This document shows positions 1-9,051 of a DNA stretch of 64,000 nt, piece after piece. Position 1 is the stretch's first letter; every line of letters starts with the position of its first letter. Both the position numbers and the translations under genes were made by a program. The DNA is taken from positions 192,242 through 256,241 of the forward strand of contig NZ_RCZC01000004.1 in the NCBI RefSeq assembly GCF_006439055.1, given 5' to 3'. The notes beneath the pieces were generated by a model. It worked only from the letters and a program-made list of their open reading frames with translations. It did no database searches and was not told the origin of the DNA. The DNA comes from Sphingomonas glacialis (lineage in GTDB: Bacteria > Pseudomonadota > Alphaproteobacteria > Sphingomonadales > Sphingomonadaceae).

Positions 1-1
1 C

Positions 2-139
2 TCGTGGCTTGAGGGCATGCTCGCGCGAAAGCCGCGGATGCTGGTGACGGTCGCGCTCGCCAACAAAACCGCGCGCATCGTCTGGGCGGTGTTGGTCAAG
101 CAAGAGGATTACAGAGCTCCGGTCGCGGGCTCGGCGTAA
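2..139 (+). CDS. IS110-family transposase, C-terminal fragment (cut by window start)
   Basis: The frame that opens at base 2 runs 45 codons to a TAA at 137-139 and ends in the typical tail of IS110-family transposases (ARKPRMLVTVALANK, then KTARIVWAVLV). This is the end of the C-terminal Transposase_20 region, so the rest of the gene lies left of the window. The fragment is not a copy of the transposase at 637-1668, whose tail differs, so two unlike IS110-group elements lie close together. Whether the gene is intact upstream cannot be seen. Confidence 0.75.
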   Translation, partial: SWLEGMLARKPRMLVTVALANKTARIVWAVLVKQEDYRAPVAGSA

Positions 140-636
140 GCCGAGGCGGACCAGAGGCGTCGGAGGGCGCAGTCGGTCGAAGGAGGGTATGGCAAAACAG
201 TCGGCGAGACGGGGCCGGAAGAACCAGGGCTTTCCACCGTGCCACGAGCACGCTGTTGGTGATATGGTTCCGGTCCGCGAACTCCCATACGGGCCAGCAG
301 CTTAGCGCTGCACTACAGGCCGGACAGATGGCAGCATCCGACTACTTGTCAGAGCCTCCAAATACCGCTTGCGTTCGAAGGGGCGTTCTCTAATCGCCTT
401 CCATTCGTCAAATCCTTTTTCGGTTCTTTGCCGCCCGGGGTCACGGTTCTCTTCGCGGTCGATAAAGTCGCCGCATCATCTGGTCCGAAGTCGAGGTGCT
501 GCAAGGTCCACAACGGGCTTTGCCGACGGATTGGCAAGCTCAAGGCCCTCTTGCGCAGTCACCTTCATCCTCGCCCCATTGGGCAAGCATTCCGTCCGGT
601 TGGCGGCCGAACAGGAATTTCGAGAAAAGCGCTCCT
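140..636. other. Gene-free stretch between two IS110-group elements
   Basis: These 497 bases hold no reading frame I can assign to a family. Bases 140 to about 300 follow the truncated transposase and are probably the right-end non-coding part of that element. The remainder lies downstream of the minus-strand transposase at 637-1668. A 64-codon minus-strand frame (349-543) has no recognisable features. No tRNA, terminator or repeat array was seen. Confidence 0.4.
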
Positions 637-1668
637 TCAGGCGGTGGCTGCCCCATCCGCCCAGCGATAGGGCTCACCTGAACGCCATATACTGTGCAGG
701 ATTACAGCGAGCTTGCGTGCCAGCGCTACGCGCGCCTTCCCACGACCTGCACGCTTCGCGATCGCCTCAGCCCAGTCCTTTAGATCGCAAGCGCGCCTAA
801 GCCTGGTGAGAATGACGCTGGCCGCCTCGTATAACAGCGTTCTGATCAGGGCATCACCGCAGCGCGATATCTTGCCGCTCCGGTCCATCTGACCAGATTG
901 GTATTGCCTCGGCGTAAGGCCGCAATGGGCACCGACGGCTCTCGACTGTCTGAATCGATCAGGGTCTTCGACCGTGCTGACATAGGCGAGCCCGGTAAGC
1001 GCTCCGATGCCAGGCACCGACATCAACAATTTGCAGGTTGGGCTCGCCTTCACGATGTCGCGGACAGCTTTGTCGAACGCCGCTATCTGGATCCTTAGCT
1101 GTCTCCATGCGCCGAGCATGGGCTGGATTACCGGTGCAACGTCTGGTCGCCCTTCGAGCAGCGCTTCAACTCGACGGTCGAACGGGAGGCCTCGCATTGC
1201 GCCGGGTAGAAGGCCGAACGTTTTGAGCACGCCGCGTATGTGGTTTGAAAGCCGCGTCGTCATCCCGACGAGCTGAGCCCGTGCGCCCAGAAGTGCTCGA
1301 GCCCGGTGTGTCTCGAATGACTTTACATGGACCGCGCGAAACCACCCTGTGCGCATAATCTGGGCCAAGCCCTCCGCATCATTAGCATCAGTCTTGTTGA
1401 GCTGCATTTTCAGGGCCGCTCGAGCATGGCGGGCATCGAGGCATACAACGTCCAGTTCGCGAGCCCGTAACTCGTGCACTAGCCACGTCGTCATTGGACC
1501 CGTCTCGATCCCAATCCGGGCATTTTCGTCGGCGTGCTGACGAATGACCACATCAATCTGATCTGGCGTCGAAAGGCATTGCCCGCGCCAAATGCGCGCG
1601 CCGCTCCCGTCGATAACGCAAACAGCCGTTGTCTTCTGCGAAATATCCAGTCCCACAAACCGCATCAT
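637..1668 (-). CDS. IS110-family transposase (DEDD recombinase)
   Basis: This is a 343-residue, full-length IS110-family transposase. The N-terminal RuvC-like DEDD domain starts with FVGLDIS (first Asp near residue 8), has the Glu in ARIGIETGP and the paired Asp in NKTDANDAEG. The C-terminal domain carries the helix-hairpin-like VPGIGALTGLAY and the GKISRCGD block with the conserved serine of the Tnp domain. It ends normally at 637. Members of this family move with a bridge RNA encoded in a flanking non-coding end, and the upstream side here is 1669-2056. The element marks the left edge of the sugar island and may record its acquisition or rearrangement. An alternative start lies one codon inside. 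Confidence 0.92.
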   Translation of the reverse strand: MMRFVGLDISQKTTAVCVIDGSGARIWRGQCLSTPDQIDVVIRQHADENARIGIETGPMTTWLVHELRARELDVVCLDARHARAALKMQLNKTDANDAEGLAQIMRTGWFRAVHVKSFETHRARALLGARAQLVGMTTRLSNHIRGVLKTFGLLPGAMRGLPFDRRVEALLEGRPDVAPVIQPMLGAWRQLRIQIAAFDKAVRDIVKASPTCKLLMSVPGIGALTGLAYVSTVEDPDRFRQSRAVGAHCGLTPRQYQSGQMDRSGKISRCGDALIRTLLYEAASVILTRLRRACDLKDWAEAIAKRAGRGKARVALARKLAVILHSIWRSGEPYRWADGAATA

Positions 1669-2056
1669 GATAGCCTCCGATGGTCAGAGCACATCGGGCT
1701 CGTCGCCCGAATCGCTACGCTATCACCTAAGCCTGCGCGCGATTACCGGATGTCCACAGATGGATTGTGCGAGGGCCTTACATACGCCGGCTGGTCGGCT
1801 GTTTCGATGGGCTCGGGCGTACGCTCGTCCAGTGCATCCGCATCGAAGGCGTGGAAATCATCGCATTCGGAATCCATTCGGCGCTCTACGAAGGCGTCGA
1901 GTGCGCGTCACATCGTGAAACAAAGCGGAACCAGCCATGGCGCTCCTATAGTTGCCCATATGATATGATTATTGCGTTGATCGCGTGACATCGTAATCTA
2001 CCATGCAGAGCGACAGCGAAGCCTGATCGGCCCCGCGGCTGCATGGGAGAGATTGG
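1669..2056. other. Gene-free stretch upstream of the IS110 transposase; possible bridge-RNA region
   Basis: Between the transposase start and the GTG of the glycosidase at 2057 there are 388 bases without a supportable gene. A clear hairpin, TCGGGC-TCGTC-GCCCGA, lies at 1694-1710, just upstream of the transposase on its own strand. In many IS110 elements this side holds the bridge RNA. The right part (about 1950-1990) is AT-rich and could carry the promoter of the plus-strand glycosidase, but no good -35/-10 pair was found. A 73-codon plus-strand frame (1767-1988) resembles nothing I know. Confidence 0.35.
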
Positions 2057-4282
2057 GTGAGCAAGGCAGACCTCGGGCGCGGCTTAGCGCTAGTTCTCAT
2101 GGCGCTCGCGGCACCGGCCGGCGCGGCGCCCGACGTGCCGCTACAGCCTTTCGCGGTCGATCATGAGCGTCGCGTCGATTCTGCCGCAGACGCGCGCTTT
2201 TTGCTCGACGGACCCGCGGGAAGCCACGGCTTCATTCGCGTAAAAGACGGGCACTTCTATCGGGGCGACGGCAAGCGCTTCCGCTGCTGGGGCGTGAACA
2301 TGACCGGTTGGGCGAACGGCTCGGCCGAACTTCCTGACCACAAGGCGGCGGAAGGCTATGCAGCAGCGCTCGCGCGGCTCGGCGTCAATTGCGTGCGGCT
2401 GCATTTTCTCGACCGGCCCGATACGGAGTTCCCGATCCGGAACGAAGGGGCGAGCGTGTCGCCGGCGGCAGGACCCTTCACCCACCCGCCGCGCGGGCTG
2501 ATCCGCGGCGACTTGCCCGACAGCCAGCACTTCAACCCGGAACAGCTCGACCGGCTCGATTACTGGATCGCTGCACTGAAAAAGAACGGCATCTATACCA
2601 ATTTTAACCTCAACGTCGGGCGCGTCTTCACGCCTGGAGACGGCGTGCCCGACGCCGCCCTGATCGCGCCGTTCAAAGCTTTCACCTATTTCGGGCCCGA
2701 GCTAATTGCGCTGCAAAAGGATTATGCCAAACAGCTGCTGGATCACAAGAACGCCTATACCGGCCTGCGCTACGCCGACGATCCCGCCATCGCCCTGGTC
2801 GAGGTGGTCAACGAGAATTCGCTGCTTGAATTCTGGGCGCGCAACTGGTTGCGCGGTGAGCGCAAGGAGGGCGCGCCCAACTATCAGCTCGACCTGACGC
2901 CACACTACCACGCGCTGCTGGTCGACATGTACAATCAGTGGCTCGCCAGGAACCGCAAGCCGGCCGAGATAGCCGCGTTGCACAGGCTGGCGGGCGTGGC
3001 GGACGGCCAGCCGATCGGCTTCATGCGCCGCGGCGACCATCCCGACGCGCCGCGGCTGCGGCTCGATGCCGAGATCGCCTTCATCACTCAGGTGGAGATC
3101 AACTTCCATGCCGACTTCAAGCGTTTCCTTAAAGATGAGGTCGGGGTGAAGGTGCCGATCGTGCCGATGGCTGACCACACCTTCTTCATGGCGAACCAGC
3201 CGCTGATGCGGACGCTGGTCAAGTCGGACGTGGTCGATGCCCACGTCTATTGGGAGCACCCGGCGATCTACGGCCATCGCAACGATCCGATGGTCAATTT
3301 CCCCGAGCGCGCGACGATCCTGAAACTCGCGCGCAGCGCCTATGCCAGCAAGCCGTTCACCGTCAGCGAGGTCAACGAGCCGTTCCCGAGCGATTACGGT
3401 GCAGAGATGATTCCGATCCTCGCGTCCTACGCCGCGTTGCAGGACTGGGACGGGATCTTCTTCTACACGTTCGAGACCAAGGTCGCCGGACAGTGGACGC
3501 CGATGATCACCGATCACTTCGACATCACGCTCGATCCGGCCAAAATGGCGCAGATGCCGGTCGGCGCGATGATGTTCCTGCGCGGCGACGTCGCGGCGGC
3601 GAAGACGATGCTGACGCGCTCCTATTCGACCGACCAGATCAGCGAGGCGGCGCGGCTGCCGCGCGGCGAAATGCCGTATTACACGCGGGGCTTCGACGTG
3701 CGCATCCCGCTCGTCCATAGCTCGCGCGTGTCCTGTCTCGATTGCAAACCGAGCTTGCCGGCGCCGCTCGGGGTGATGAACCCGATCACGTCGGACACCG
3801 GCGAGCTCAACTGGCGCACCGATGACGGCAAGGACGGGCTGGTCAGCGTCGATACACCGCGCAGCCAGGCGCTGGTCGGCTTCATCAGTGCGAATGCCAA
3901 GGTCGAAACGGGCAACCTGTCCGCCGAGATCAGCAACCGGTTCGCGGTGATTACGCTGTCATCGCTCGACGGCAAGCCGATCAGCCTGTCGAACCGCATC
4001 CTGCTGACCACGACGGGGCGGGTCGAGAATACCGGCCAGAAATGGGACGAACGCGGCGCCAATCTCGCCGTGTGGGGGACGGCGCCGACGCTGATCGAAC
4101 CCATCACCGGCTATGTCACGCTCAAGGCTCTGGAAGGCGCTATCGGGGTGTTTGCGCAGCCGCTCGACGGCGCGGCGCGCCCGATCGGCAAAGAGATTGC
4201 GGCCAAGATGATCGAGCCCGGCTGGGAGCTGCCGATCGGCACGCCCGCAACGACGCAATATCTGGTACGGGTCGAGCGCTGA
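2057..4282 (+). CDS. Secreted clan GH-A-like glycoside hydrolase, family uncertain
   Basis: A 741-residue protein starting at GTG (ribosome site GGGAGAG) with an N-terminal signal peptide (LALVLMALAAPAGAAP). The first about 480 residues look like a (beta/alpha)8 retaining glycosidase. FYRGDGKRFRCWGVNMTG begins the barrel, VVEVVNENSLLEFW has the Asn-Glu pair expected for the acid/base near residue 255, and FTVSEVNEPFPSDYG carries a Glu in the nucleophile position near residue 440. A C-terminal beta-rich part follows. The fold resembles GH5- or GH2-like cellulase-family proteins, but I cannot name a family or substrate. It faces the TonB receptor convergently, across a terminator, and sits next to the IS element. 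A role in cleaving an oligosaccharide in the periplasm or outside the cell is inferred. Confidence 0.6.
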   Translation: MSKADLGRGLALVLMALAAPAGAAPDVPLQPFAVDHERRVDSAADARFLLDGPAGSHGFIRVKDGHFYRGDGKRFRCWGVNMTGWANGSAELPDHKAAEGYAAALARLGVNCVRLHFLDRPDTEFPIRNEGASVSPAAGPFTHPPRGLIRGDLPDSQHFNPEQLDRLDYWIAALKKNGIYTNFNLNVGRVFTPGDGVPDAALIAPFKAFTYFGPELIALQKDYAKQLLDHKNAYTGLRYADDPAIALVEVVNENSLLEFWARNWLRGERKEGAPNYQLDLTPHYHALLVDMYNQWLARNRKPAEIAALHRLAGVADGQPIGFMRRGDHPDAPRLRLDAEIAFITQVEINFHADFKRFLKDEVGVKVPIVPMADHTFFMANQPLMRTLVKSDVVDAHVYWEHPAIYGHRNDPMVNFPERATILKLARSAYASKPFTVSEVNEPFPSDYGAEMIPILASYAALQDWDGIFFYTFETKVAGQWTPMITDHFDITLDPAKMAQMPVGAMMFLRGDVAAAKTMLTRSYSTDQISEAARLPRGEMPYYTRGFDVRIPLVHSSRVSCLDCKPSLPAPLGVMNPITSDTGELNWRTDDGKDGLVSVDTPRSQALVGFISANAKVETGNLSAEISNRFAVITLSSLDGKPISLSNRILLTTTGRVENTGQKWDERGANLAVWGTAPTLIEPITGYVTLKALEGAIGVFAQPLDGAARPIGKEIAAKMIEPGWELPIGTPATTQYLVRVER

Positions 4283-4319
4283 CGGCTGCGTCTCTCCTCC
4301 CCGAAGGCAGGTGAGTGCG

Positions 4320-4350
4320 AAAAAAAGGGAGCCGTCGGACGACGGCTCCC
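4320..4350 (-). terminator. Rho-independent terminator
   Basis: A perfect 10-bp inverted repeat (GGGAGCCGTC, loop GGAC, GACGGCTCCC; arms 4327-4336 and 4341-4350) is flanked by seven A on the plus strand (4320-4326). On the minus strand this reads as a GC stem followed by a T-run, so it ends the minus-strand receptor transcript. It may also stop the plus-strand glycosidase transcript. Confidence 0.85.
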
Positions 4351-4376
4351 TCAAGGTCACCCAGGGGAGGGATCCA

Positions 4377-7300
4377 CTACATTTTCACGCGCACGCCTGC
4401 GTAAAAGCGGCGACCGATCGGATCATAGATCGACGAAGCGTTGAAACCTCCGACGCCGCCGTACAGGCCGGGATAGGCGACATCGAACAGGTTTTTGGCG
4501 CCAAGATAGAATTCGAAGCCCTTCACGCCGGTGAAGCGCAATTGCGCATCGGTGTAGATCGTCGACTTGATCGTGAAGAGGCTGCGATCGGGCAGCGACC
4601 CGTCCGCAAGCACATAGGTGGTCTGGAAGTTCTCGTAATCGAGCATCTGCGGCCCAAGATAATCGGCATTGATCGTCAACCCGACCACCTTGTTGCCCCA
4701 GTCGAGGCTCACATTGGCCTTGTCGGTCGGTGTGCCGAGCTCGCCCTTCGTATTGTCATAGGCATCGCCCGTCAGCGGAACCACGCCGTTCTTGAGCAGA
4801 TGCGTCCAGCTCGCGCTGATCGAGGCGGTCCCGCCGGCGAGCCCGTGACGATAGTTCAGAGTGAAATCGAGTCCGCGCGTGAAGGCGCCACCGCTGTTTA
4901 CCAAGCCGCGTACGATCTGCTCGACCGAGCCGATGCTGTACGCTCCCGAAGGCTGCGAGCGCCGCGTGACGAACTGGCAGAAATCGGCCAGACCCTGAAC
5001 ATAGCATTTGTTGAGCACGGTGGTCGTCGCAAGCCGGCTGATCGCGCCTTCCAGCTTGATGTCGAAATAGTCCGCGGTGAGCGTGAGGTTACGCAGCGCA
5101 TTGATCGAGCGCGGGTTGATCACCACCCCGGCGGTGAAGGTCTTGCCGGTTTCCTGCTTGATGTTGGGGTTGGCCGAGGTGACGCCGCCTACGCCGTTCA
5201 GATCGGACGTGACGAGCGAGAACGATCCGTTGGCGTTGATGTTCGCCAGGATCGCCGGGTTTGCGCGGCAATTTACCGAGGTCGACCCGGTCGATGTCAG
5301 CGTGACACCCTGGCACGGATCGACGATTGTGACGATGCCCGCGGCCGATGCGGCGAACAATTCGCCGATATTGGGTGCGCGCACCGCGTGCGCATAGACC
5401 GCGCGGAAGCGAACGTCAGGGACTGGGGCCCATTCGCCGCCCACGTTCCATGCCGAGAAGCGGCCGACCGTCGAATAATCGGACAGGCGATACGCGCCGC
5501 GAAGCGTCAGGCTTTCGACCAGCGGCAGGTTGTGGAGCACGGGCACCACGACCTCGCCGTAAGCTTCCTTGACGTCGAAGCGGCCCGCGGTGTTGAGCAA
5601 CTGGACATAGCCGTTCTTCGCTTGGTTGGTCAGCGGATCGAAAATGTCGCGGCTCGACTCGGTGCGGTATTCACCGCCGACCGAAACCTGCAGCGGGCCG
5701 GCCGGCAGGTTAAACAGCGTGCCCGACAGATTGACCGAGCCGACCTGCATCTCCTGCTTCGAATCGCGCACCGAATTGGTGATCACATAGTTGATCGCTG
5801 CCTGCGATATCTTGCTCGAGCCGTCGGCGTTCAGGCCATAGATGTTGAGCGGGACGCAACCCGCGGCGCGTGCCGCGGCATCGACGCAGATCGCCTCGGT
5901 GGTGTTGCCGTTCTTGTTGACGTCGAACACGTCGGTGACGACCTGCAGCGCGTTGGCAACGTTGTAGAGGTTCGCCAAGCCCTGCTGTTCCTGATGTTGC
6001 TTGGTGTAGCTGTACTGGTAATACCCATCGAGCTTCCAGCTATGTCCCAAATCCAAGCTGCCGCCGAGCGCGATACGGAAGTTGTCGCGTTCGGTCGGGG
6101 TTTTGCGGGTGCCCGGCGGGAAGGCTGTGGTGCGCACCAGGAAGCTGAGGTCCTTCGAATTGATAAGGTCGTTGGCCGACCGGTTGGTCGCGGCCGCCAG
6201 CACCGCGGCGGGCACCAGCGGATTGTTGAGGATGACGGTCGCGCCGCTAGTCGGATTCTGTACGGCGAACTGGATTGGATAGAAGCCGCCGGTGCCCGAG
6301 AAGGCGCCGAGTGCGCTGTCGGTGCGCAGCGGCGAGGCCTCGCGTTCGCCGTTGGTGCGGACGTTCGAATAGGTCGTCTCAAGGAACACGTTGAGCTTGT
6401 CGGTCACGTCGAAATTGGCGCGCTCGGCGACGGTGATGCGCTTGGTCGGCGATGCGATCTGGCCGTACAAACCGGGGTTGAAGCCGTCCCGGACGGAATT
6501 GAAAGCGCGGAACGTCCCGTCCGGATTGATGATCTGGTTCGAATTCGCGCCGATCACGAAGATGCCGCCCGGCCCGACGCTCGATAGCGAGTTGGTCGGG
6601 AGGAACAGGTCTTTCGCTGCCTGGAGGTTCAGGTCTGACGCTCCGGCCTTGCGCTCGGTAGAGCCAAGGCTGGTGACTTGGGTCGCGCTGAACGCGCGGG
6701 CGGCCGAATACACCGCGCTGGCCTGGTTATAGCCGACGTAGCCCATGAAATTGCCGCGGCCCCCGGCGAAGTCCGAACCGAAGGTCATGTTGGCATCGGT
6801 CTCGGCGTCGTCGCCCTTGCCCGAAATGCCTTCCTGAACATTGGCCTGGAAGCCCTTGAAATGCTTCTTGTAGATGAAGTTGACGACACCCGCGATCGCG
6901 TCCGAGCCATAGACGGCCGAAGCGCCGCCGGTCAGCACGTCGACGCGCTCGACGAAGGACGGCGGGATCATCGAGACGTCGACCTGTGCGGTGCCGGGAA
7001 CGCCCGCCACGGTGCGGCGGCCGTCGATCAGCACGAGCGTGCGATCGGGGCCGAGGTTGCGCAGGTTGAGCGTGGCGAGACCGGGGTCGGTATCGTTACC
7101 GCCAGTGTTGCGGCTGCGCCCGGGCGCTCCGATCGCCGGATTGTTCTGCAGGATGTCCTGCACGTTGGTGGTGCCCTGGCGCTGGATATCCTCGGCGGTG
7201 ATGACCTGCAGCGGGCTCGGCGACTTCAGCGTCGGGCTGGCGATGCGGCTGCCGGTGACGACGATGTCCTGCGACGTAGCGTCGGCGGGCGACGGCTCGC

Positions 7301-7466
7301 TCGCGGGTATCGAGGCGGCAGGCTGCGACGGCGGCAGGGATTCGATCGGCTGGCTCTGCGCGAACGCCGGCATCGCGGCGAAGACGGTGAACGCACTCGC
7401 GCCGGTAAGGAGCAGGCGCTTGAGCGCGTGCTGCGCGGATGGAGGGGTAGTGTCGGATATGGTCAT
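4377..7466 (-). CDS. TonB-dependent outer-membrane receptor
   Basis: A 1029-residue receptor that takes up large ligands across the outer membrane using TonB energy. The ATG at 7466 is preferred because GGGAGAAG lies just upstream; it is followed by a signal peptide ending in AMPAFAQ. The plug domain shows QDIVVTGSRI (TonB box and start), LQVITAEDIQRQG, DRTLVLIDGRR and GGASAVYGSDAIAGVVNF. The long beta-barrel ends with an aromatic/charged strand RRFYAGVRVKM. It belongs to the large sphingomonad/Caulobacter receptor class typical of oligosaccharide uptake loci. It follows the kinase and transketolase genes on the same strand, 91 bases downstream, so it may be part of that transcript. Substrate is inferred only from context. 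Confidence 0.93.
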   Translation of the reverse strand: MTISDTTPPSAQHALKRLLLTGASAFTVFAAMPAFAQSQPIESLPPSQPAASIPASEPSPADATSQDIVVTGSRIASPTLKSPSPLQVITAEDIQRQGTTNVQDILQNNPAIGAPGRSRNTGGNDTDPGLATLNLRNLGPDRTLVLIDGRRTVAGVPGTAQVDVSMIPPSFVERVDVLTGGASAVYGSDAIAGVVNFIYKKHFKGFQANVQEGISGKGDDAETDANMTFGSDFAGGRGNFMGYVGYNQASAVYSAARAFSATQVTSLGSTERKAGASDLNLQAAKDLFLPTNSLSSVGPGGIFVIGANSNQIINPDGTFRAFNSVRDGFNPGLYGQIASPTKRITVAERANFDVTDKLNVFLETTYSNVRTNGEREASPLRTDSALGAFSGTGGFYPIQFAVQNPTSGATVILNNPLVPAAVLAAATNRSANDLINSKDLSFLVRTTAFPPGTRKTPTERDNFRIALGGSLDLGHSWKLDGYYQYSYTKQHQEQQGLANLYNVANALQVVTDVFDVNKNGNTTEAICVDAAARAAGCVPLNIYGLNADGSSKISQAAINYVITNSVRDSKQEMQVGSVNLSGTLFNLPAGPLQVSVGGEYRTESSRDIFDPLTNQAKNGYVQLLNTAGRFDVKEAYGEVVVPVLHNLPLVESLTLRGAYRLSDYSTVGRFSAWNVGGEWAPVPDVRFRAVYAHAVRAPNIGELFAASAAGIVTIVDPCQGVTLTSTGSTSVNCRANPAILANINANGSFSLVTSDLNGVGGVTSANPNIKQETGKTFTAGVVINPRSINALRNLTLTADYFDIKLEGAISRLATTTVLNKCYVQGLADFCQFVTRRSQPSGAYSIGSVEQIVRGLVNSGGAFTRGLDFTLNYRHGLAGGTASISASWTHLLKNGVVPLTGDAYDNTKGELGTPTDKANVSLDWGNKVVGLTINADYLGPQMLDYENFQTTYVLADGSLPDRSLFTIKSTIYTDAQLRFTGVKGFEFYLGAKNLFDVAYPGLYGGVGGFNASSIYDPIGRRFYAGVRVKM

Positions 7467-7557
7467 TGATCTTCTCCCTGTTACGTTTCTGGTTCGAGAC
7501 ACCGCTGCTTGCTTAGGGCGGCGGGGTCCGGGGGATCGTGGCGTCCCCCTTGGGTCT

Positions 7558-9051
7558 TTATTCGGGTGCCGAGGGCACCGGTTCGGGGCGTAGGGCGCGC
7601 GTGATGGCGCTCTGCCAGTGATGGTGGATCGCCTTGCGGCGGGCGGCGGAAAGGCTCGGATGAAAACTGTCGGCGGGGGCCGGCGCGGTGTCGGTACGCG
7701 TCAGGCCGAGCGCTTCGGCGGCTAGCCGTGCGGCGCCGAGTGCGCTCGCCTCGGCAACGCGCGGACGGACGATGCGGCGGTCGAGCAGATCGGCGAGCAG
7801 TTGCGCGAGCAGATCGTTGCGCGCGGCGCCGCCGTCGACCGACATTTCGCCAAAGGGCCGGCCGAGATCAGCCTCGATCGCAACGAGGACATCGCCGATC
7901 TGCAACGCGATCGCCTCGAACGTGGCGCGCGCGACGTGGGCGGGGCGGGTGGCGAGGGTGAGGCCCGAGATCGTGCCGCGCGCGTCGCTGCACCAATGTG
8001 GTGCGCCGAGGCCGGCGAGCGCGGGTACGAACACGACGCCGGCGCTGTCGTCGACGGTGGCGGCGAGATCGGTCAGCGCGGTCTCGTCGGTAAGTCCGAG
8101 CAGTTCGGTGGCGAAGGCGGCGGCCTGGCCCGAGACCATGATATTACCTTCGATCGCATGCTGCGCGATGTCGCCGCGGCTCCAGCCGATAGTGCTCGAC
8201 AGGCCGTGGGTGGAATGGATGCGGCGGTCGGTCGCGGCCATCACCGAGCTGCCGGTGCCCATCGTCGCCTTAACCTGCGCACCGCTAGCGGCGATGTGCT
8301 CGAACAGCGCGGCGTGGCTATCGCCGAGCACGGCGTGGATCGGGGTGGCGTCGGGCAAGGCGGTCAGGCCGGGCGCGACGCTGCCGAAGTGGCTGTCGGA
8401 CGGCTGAATTTTAGGGAGGATGGCGAGCGGCACGTCGAACAGGCGCGCGAGTTCGGCGTCCCAGGAAAGCGTGTCGAGGTTGAAGAGCTGTGTGCGCGCG
8501 GCATTGCCTGGCTCGGTCGCATGGATCGCGCCAGCGGTGAGCTGCCACACCAACCAGCTATCGATCGTTCCGGCGCGCAGTGTGCCGGCCGCTGCGCGGT
8601 CGCGCGCGCCGGGTACCGAGTTGAGCAGCCAGGCGAGCTTGCCGGCCGAAAACATCGGGTCGAGCGCGAGGCCGCTGCGCGCGAAAATGTCGTCGGCATG
8701 GCCGGCTTCGCGCAGTGCGGCGCAGCGCTCGGCCGAGCGTCCGCATTGCCAGATCACCGCCGGGCCGAGCGGGAGCCCGGTGTCGGCATCCCATAGCACG
8801 ACTGTCTCGCGCTGGTTCGCAATCGCAACCGCGGCGACGCTGACGTCGGGGGCGGCTGCGACCACTTCGTCGATCAGGCCGACGATCGTGTCCCGGATAT
8901 CGAGCGCGGATTGTTCGGCCCAGCCGGGTTTCGGGTGATCGACGCGCATCGAACGCGCGCGCGACGCCAGGACGGTGCCATCCGGAGCAACGAGCAGAGC
9001 CTTGCTGTTGCTGGTCCCCTGATCGAGGGCGAGGATGGCCATGCGCGTCAT
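7558..9051 (-). CDS. aplK: FGGY-family carbohydrate kinase, candidate D-apulose kinase
   Basis: A 497-residue kinase of the FGGY (hexokinase/actin-fold) family. MAILALDQGTSNSKALL is the N-terminal phosphate-binding loop, KATMGTGSSVMA lies in the middle, and SVDGGAARNDLLAQLLADLL is the C-terminal adenosine motif. The start ATG overlaps the stop of the preceding transketolase subunit (ATGA), so the three genes are translationally coupled. FGGY kinases phosphorylate sugars such as xylulose, ribulose or glycerol. Here the pairing with a split transketolase, a sugar isomerase and a DeoR regulator matches the known D-apiose route, where the kinase makes D-apulose 4-phosphate. The family is certain. 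The substrate is inferred from neighbours; another ketose is possible. Confidence 0.6.
   Translation of the reverse strand: MTRMAILALDQGTSNSKALLVAPDGTVLASRARSMRVDHPKPGWAEQSALDIRDTIVGLIDEVVAAAPDVSVAAVAIANQRETVVLWDADTGLPLGPAVIWQCGRSAERCAALREAGHADDIFARSGLALDPMFSAGKLAWLLNSVPGARDRAAAGTLRAGTIDSWLVWQLTAGAIHATEPGNAARTQLFNLDTLSWDAELARLFDVPLAILPKIQPSDSHFGSVAPGLTALPDATPIHAVLGDSHAALFEHIAASGAQVKATMGTGSSVMAATDRRIHSTHGLSSTIGWSRGDIAQHAIEGNIMVSGQAAAFATELLGLTDETALTDLAATVDDSAGVVFVPALAGLGAPHWCSDARGTISGLTLATRPAHVARATFEAIALQIGDVLVAIEADLGRPFGEMSVDGGAARNDLLAQLLADLLDRRIVRPRVAEASALGAARLAAEALGLTRTDTAPAPADSFHPSLSAARRKAIHHHWQSAITRALRPEPVPSAPE

Noticed and set aside
1767..1988. A 73-codon frame between the IS element and the glycosidase
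   Set aside because: No ribosome site or family resemblance, and it lies in the probable non-coding end of the IS element.
4311..6587. A 758-codon open frame on the plus strand
   Set aside because: It lies opposite the TonB receptor gene, is rich in Arg, Asp and Gly in the manner of GC-rich antisense frames and has no family motif. The receptor frame is clearly the coding one.
7500..7557. Hairpin GGGGGA/TCCCCC between kinase and receptor as a terminator
   Set aside because: The stem is only six bases with an eight-base loop and has no T-run on the minus strand, so read-through into the receptor gene is as likely.
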